Source of the DNA: Gemmatimonadota bacterium
Lineage (GTDB): Bacteria > Gemmatimonadota > Gemmatimonadetes > Longimicrobiales > Gaopeijiaceae
Direction of reading: 5' to 3'
Assembly (NCBI GenBank): GCA_016209885.1
Contig: JACQVF010000101.1
Span: forward strand, 1-64,000
DNA: 64,000 nucleotides
The notes below the pieces were generated by a model, which saw only the letters and a program-made list of their open reading frames with translations, was not told the origin of the DNA and ran no database searches. A program made the position numbers and the translations under genes. This document shows, one piece after another, positions 62,001 to 64,000 of the stretch. Numbering within the stretch: position 1 is the stretch's first letter; every line of letters starts with the position of its first letter.

Positions 62001-62108
62001 GGCCGCTGCCCCGTCGGGCCCGCCGGGCTTGGCCCCAGCGCCGGCCAACGGCAAGGCCAGCGTCACCGCCAGCACGGCTGCCGAGCTCAGATGCAGGATC
62101 CAACCCAT
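59058..62108 (-). CDS. susC: SusC/RagA-type TonB-linked outer-membrane transporter
   Basis: TonB-dependent SusC protein, 1016 residues from the ATG at 62108 behind GGAGGC. Signal peptide (SSAAVLAVTLALPLAGAGA), carboxypeptidase-like domain (GTVTGRVVDARSLAPLASVQ), LDEIVVTGTAGGTQARA, plug (PMRVRGISSMTLSSVPIIYV; IESIEVIKGPAAATLFGTEA), barrel, and C-terminal TFTTTVRLTF. Sequence and pairing resemble SusC-1 at 25485-28433. It is followed by susD, a class-A-like hydrolase and the beta-propeller protein. A 700-base gene-free region lies upstream. Confidence 0.9.
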   Translation of the reverse strand: MGWILHLSSAAVLAVTLALPLAGAGAKPGGPDGAAAIGITHSAPPSALQEGTVTGRVVDARSLAPLASVQVYVPGTDIGGLTAANGRYLLVGVPAGSHELRVERIGYRAASQQVVVRAGAATEANFELEEEALRLDEIVVTGTAGGTQARAIGNSVTRVEVSDLMQVAPYQDVQGILSVLVPGVTRFAPPGDVGTGGPMRVRGISSMTLSSVPIIYVDGVRVDNSQQAGPKPFRAGRVNRLNDINPEEIESIEVIKGPAAATLFGTEASTGVIVITTKKGAVGRPVFDLSVKQGATWLADPSGKFPTAYDRDPQTGQIRSMNLIAEEEAAGRSPFRTGHNQGYALGVAGGSETFRYYFSGQFQRTEGMVDWNWQENFHARSNLNFTPSDKLDFSTNMGFLRSTTQFASSATDLSTQIVWTLPQRKETPTRGYRGSPPEAIATVEALEKLDRFVGGLTVRHRPVDWFTQRITVGTDVVNSVDSNEYPRHPTGAAYFFRSSSLGAKDLEHVRTTFATLDYAATASWNVTPDLAAETSAGTQYYSKQVETSSASGREYPVPGYNTVAAAALRTGSEDFIENKTFGLYVQEQLGWKQRAFLTAAVRGDDNSAFGANFDFVVYPKLSATWVIHEEPFWNVPLVNALKLRAAWGRAGKQPDVFAARRLYEPLAGPGDRPGLTPAAVGNSDLKPEVGEELELGFDASVLNERVSAAFTYYNKKTKDAIVPRTVAPSSGFPGVQFVNVGELANRGIELELSARLLERRNLAWDVGFSLATNHSEVVSLGGLPPLALPLIQGVATGQRHVEGYPIAGIWDHRVVSAEFAANGKIVNAMCEGPASQGGRPVPCSQAEFVFWGPAVPTYQGGGSTTLQLFRNIRLYALVDFMGGHKKISGDLWGSHVVFRNSLAINERKDPILAAYDEILRTGSPAGLIDGSFAKLRDLSLVYTLSERWAGRLGASRGSVSFATHNVATLWWKQPGTFGRRDVDPEAANADHTEWGGYYQTRLPPSTTFTTTVRLTF

Positions 62109-62837
62109 CGTAGTGCCTCCTGTGGCGAAGAAGCCAAACCGCAAGTGCAACACCGGACCCGGATTTTGCCTACTATGCGGATGCTCATCCCCGGGGCCCC
62201 GGCACCGCCGCTGCGTTCGGGTCGGACCGGCCCCCGGACCCGAGAACCCCACGTGGACCGACGGTCCGCCGACCCACACCCACCGGCGCCGCGCAGACTC
62301 TCCTCCGGACGCTCCGACCCCCCACTTCGCCGACCCGAACGAGGACCGGCCGCGAATCCCTGCGGATCGCGGCCGGTGTTCGCTGCAAGGTGCCTGTGCG
62401 CTGCTGCTATCGTCTGGTCACGTGCCCGCGAACACTCCTGGCGCCCGCGTCCCGCGGCGCAACAGGGTCACAGCAACAACAGCACCCCGGCATCATTCGT
62501 ATTCCGGTTCTCATGATGGCGCAAGCTAGCGCGACCTCCCGGTGCGGCGCAAGCTTCTCCTGCGCGATTCTCCTGCGCGATCTTCCCGTCGGCGTGTCAA
62601 CACTCCGTCCTCGCTCCGAGGTCCCCGTGCAGAAGGACGCCCCGTGAACGATCATGCACCTCGGGTCCGCCGGCCCCGGGAGGCGAGCGAGATCGGGTGC
62701 GAATCGAGGGATCGACAGGCGGCACGGGAAACGGTCCGCGGGTGAGCGGTCGCTCAGGCACCGTATGCGCGCACCGCAAGCGCGCTGGCCCCACGGGAAG
62801 CGGGGCCAGCGGGGACCGTTCTCGAGGCGGCCGTCCT
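62109..62837. other. Gene-free region upstream of susC-3
   Basis: A 13-base unit TTCTCCTGCGCGA is exactly duplicated in tandem at 62555-62567 and 62568-62580. TGTTGACA is present on the minus strand (TTGACA complement at 62595-62600), but I find no convincing -10 at normal spacing and no copy of the 22-bp dyad nearby. No gene is visible on either strand. The promoter of susCD-3 is probably here but cannot be placed. Confidence 0.45.
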
Positions 62838-64000
62838 TCACTCCGTGTTGGCGGGAGTCGCGCCTGCGCGTGCCAGGATCTGCCCTCCCTTCGCACCCGT
62901 GAACTTCCCTTCATCCAGGGCAAGCTGGCCGTTCACCAGCACGTAGACCATTCCCTCGGCGAGCTGGTGAGGCTCCGCGTACGTGGCTTTGTCCTGCACC
63001 TTTGCCAGGTCGAATACGACCACGTCCGCGTATGCGCCCGGCCGGATCACGCCGCGGCCCGCGAGCCGGCCGATCGTCGCCGGAAGCTGCGTCATCTTGC
63101 GGATCGCGTCTTCCAGGCTGATGACCTTCCGCTCCAGCACGTACCGCCGGATCACCCGCGGATAGGTGCCGTAGCTCCGGGGATGCGGCGACCCTTGGCC
63201 CATGGGCACCAGGTCACCGTCCGTGCCGACCGCCGTCCACGCCGGGCGCATGAACGTCTCCACGTCGTCCTCCGTGAGCACGTGAGACACGAAGGACGCG
63301 CCGCCCTGCTTGAGAAGCTCCATGGCCAGCTCGATGGGGTCCATCCTCCGCTCCTTCGCCACGGCCCCCAGCGTCTTCCCCTCGATGGACGGATCCGGCT
63401 CGAAGCGCCGGAACTGGAGGCGATCGGCGCCGCCCCGGCGATCCAGGTTCTCGCGCATTCCGGCTCGGAGCTTGGCTCGCTCCGCCGGATCGTCGATGCG
63501 CCGAACCAGCGCGGTGTCGCCGCCCACCTGAGCCCACCGCGGCACGAGCGCGCCCGTGATGCCGCTGCCCGAGGCCGCGTACGGATACTGGTCCGCCCAG
63601 ACCTCGATCCCCTCGGCCCGCGCCGCATTGATTCGCTCGACGATGCCCGACGACTGTCCCCAGACCCGCGGGCCCAGCACCTTGATGTGCGTGACGTTGC
63701 CGGGAAGTCCGCCCTCCCGGGCGACGCGGATCACCTCGTCCACCGCCGCCACCACCCCGATGTTGTAGTCGGACTCATCGCGGATGTGGCTGCTGTAGAA
63801 GCCGTCGTACCCCGCCGCCACCTTCGCCAGCTCGATGACCTCCTCGGTGGCCGCGTAGTTGCCCGGCGCATAGTACAGCCCGCTGGACAGCCCCACCGCG
63901 CCCGCCTCCATAGCGCGGCGCACGAGCTCCCTCATTCGATCCAGCTCGGCGGCATCGGGCGCACGGTCCTGCATCCCCAGCACGTCGCGGCGTACCGAGC
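62838..64000 (-). CDS. N-acyl-D-amino-acid deacylase (D-aminoacylase), partial
   Basis: C-terminal ~385 residues of an amidohydrolase of the D-aminoacylase group, which removes the acyl group from N-acyl-D-amino acids. The N-terminal part, with the first metal ligands, lies beyond the window edge. Visible: LSSGLYYAPGNYA, YSSHIRDESDYN (metal-ligand region), VTHIKVLGPRVWGQ, WADQYPYAASGSG, VSHVLTEDDVETFM and AVGTDGDLVPMG with the conserved Asp, plus the C-terminal small beta domain GAYADVVVFDLAKV. It may belong with the secreted hydrolases, some of which could release acylated amino compounds. The gap to susC-3 is large, so co-transcription is uncertain. Confidence 0.87.
   Translation of the reverse strand, partial: SVRRDVLGMQDRAPDAAELDRMRELVRRAMEAGAVGLSSGLYYAPGNYAATEEVIELAKVAAGYDGFYSSHIRDESDYNIGVVAAVDEVIRVAREGGLPGNVTHIKVLGPRVWGQSSGIVERINAARAEGIEVWADQYPYAASGSGITGALVPRWAQVGGDTALVRRIDDPAERAKLRAGMRENLDRRGGADRLQFRRFEPDPSIEGKTLGAVAKERRMDPIELAMELLKQGGASFVSHVLTEDDVETFMRPAWTAVGTDGDLVPMGQGSPHPRSYGTYPRVIRRYVLERKVISLEDAIRKMTQLPATIGRLAGRGVIRPGAYADVVVFDLAKVQDKATYAEPHQLAEGMVYVLVNGQLALDEGKFTGAKGGQILARAGATPANTE

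Noticed and set aside
62595-62600. Sixth member of the shared promoter set (TTGACA upstream of susC-3)
   Set aside because: The -35 word is present, but no dyad occurs at 13, 23 or 33 bases and no reasonable -10 follows.
1-64000. CRISPR arrays, tRNA or rRNA genes, transposases, phage genes
   Set aside because: None recognised; the tandem octamers have no spacers and are too short to be a CRISPR array.

Overview
The window is high-G+C bacterial DNA. From position 4025 to the right edge nearly every gene lies on the minus strand; the only plus-strand genes are a CoA-ligase pair and a damaged gene at the left edge and a small DUF488 gene at 45.8 kb. Three SusC/SusD pairs, many secreted serine hydrolases, a sortilin-type beta-propeller protein and numerous MmgE/PrpD paralogues suggest a Gemmatimonadota-like genome. 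This is judged from gene content by eye; no rRNA or tRNA is present to confirm it.

Layout. 0-2.4 kb: succinyl-CoA-synthetase-type alpha and beta subunits. 2.4-4.6 kb: a truncated copper-monooxygenase/TPR gene. 4.0-17.6 kb (minus): TrmB-type regulator, C-terminal half of an Fe-S oxidoreductase, PrpD, methylisocitrate-lyase-type enzyme, PrpD, TcuA-type flavoprotein, PrpF-type isomerase, CocE esterase, then TctC-TctA-TctB uptake. 17.8-28.4 kb: SusC, SusD, serine hydrolase, CocE esterase, PrpD, serine hydrolase. 29.2-35.0 kb: SusC, SusD, a collapsed CocE remnant, TctC. 35.6-39.8 kb: CocE esterase and an alpha/beta hydrolase. 40.2-45.1 kb: TcuA-type flavoprotein, EtfB, EtfA and the N-terminal membrane half of the Fe-S oxidoreductase. 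45.8-51.1 kb: DUF488, a broken gene, a terminal-inverted-repeat element, DUF4387, DUF1446, a second lyase and a second PrpF. 51.3-64 kb: serine hydrolase, SusC fragment, beta-propeller protein, class-A-like serine hydrolase, a third SusD/SusC pair and a D-aminoacylase running off the edge.

The most striking observation is that the five minus-strand transcription units between 45.5 and 4.0 kb each begin with an exact TTGACA -35 box. Four of them also carry a closely matching 22-bp dyad (AGTATT ... AGCTACTACT) just downstream; the fifth has a degenerate version. These sites fall exactly at the operon boundaries, and the TrmB-type regulator is the first gene of one of the units. I read this as a single regulon, probably autoregulated.

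As a working model (inference), esters or amides of polycarboxylic acids are captured by SusCD and hydrolysed by the secreted esterases. The released tricarboxylate-like acid enters through TctABC and is dehydrogenated by TcuA-type flavoproteins, with electrons passing through EtfAB to a membrane Fe-S oxidoreductase encoded as two halves 24 kb apart. The product is isomerised (PrpF), hydrated (PrpD) and cleaved (methylisocitrate-lyase type), and a dicarboxylate product may be activated by the CoA ligase. No methylcitrate synthase is present, so this looks like an import-fed version of the methylcitrate route. No glycoside hydrolases are present, so the SusCD pairs are probably not for glycans.
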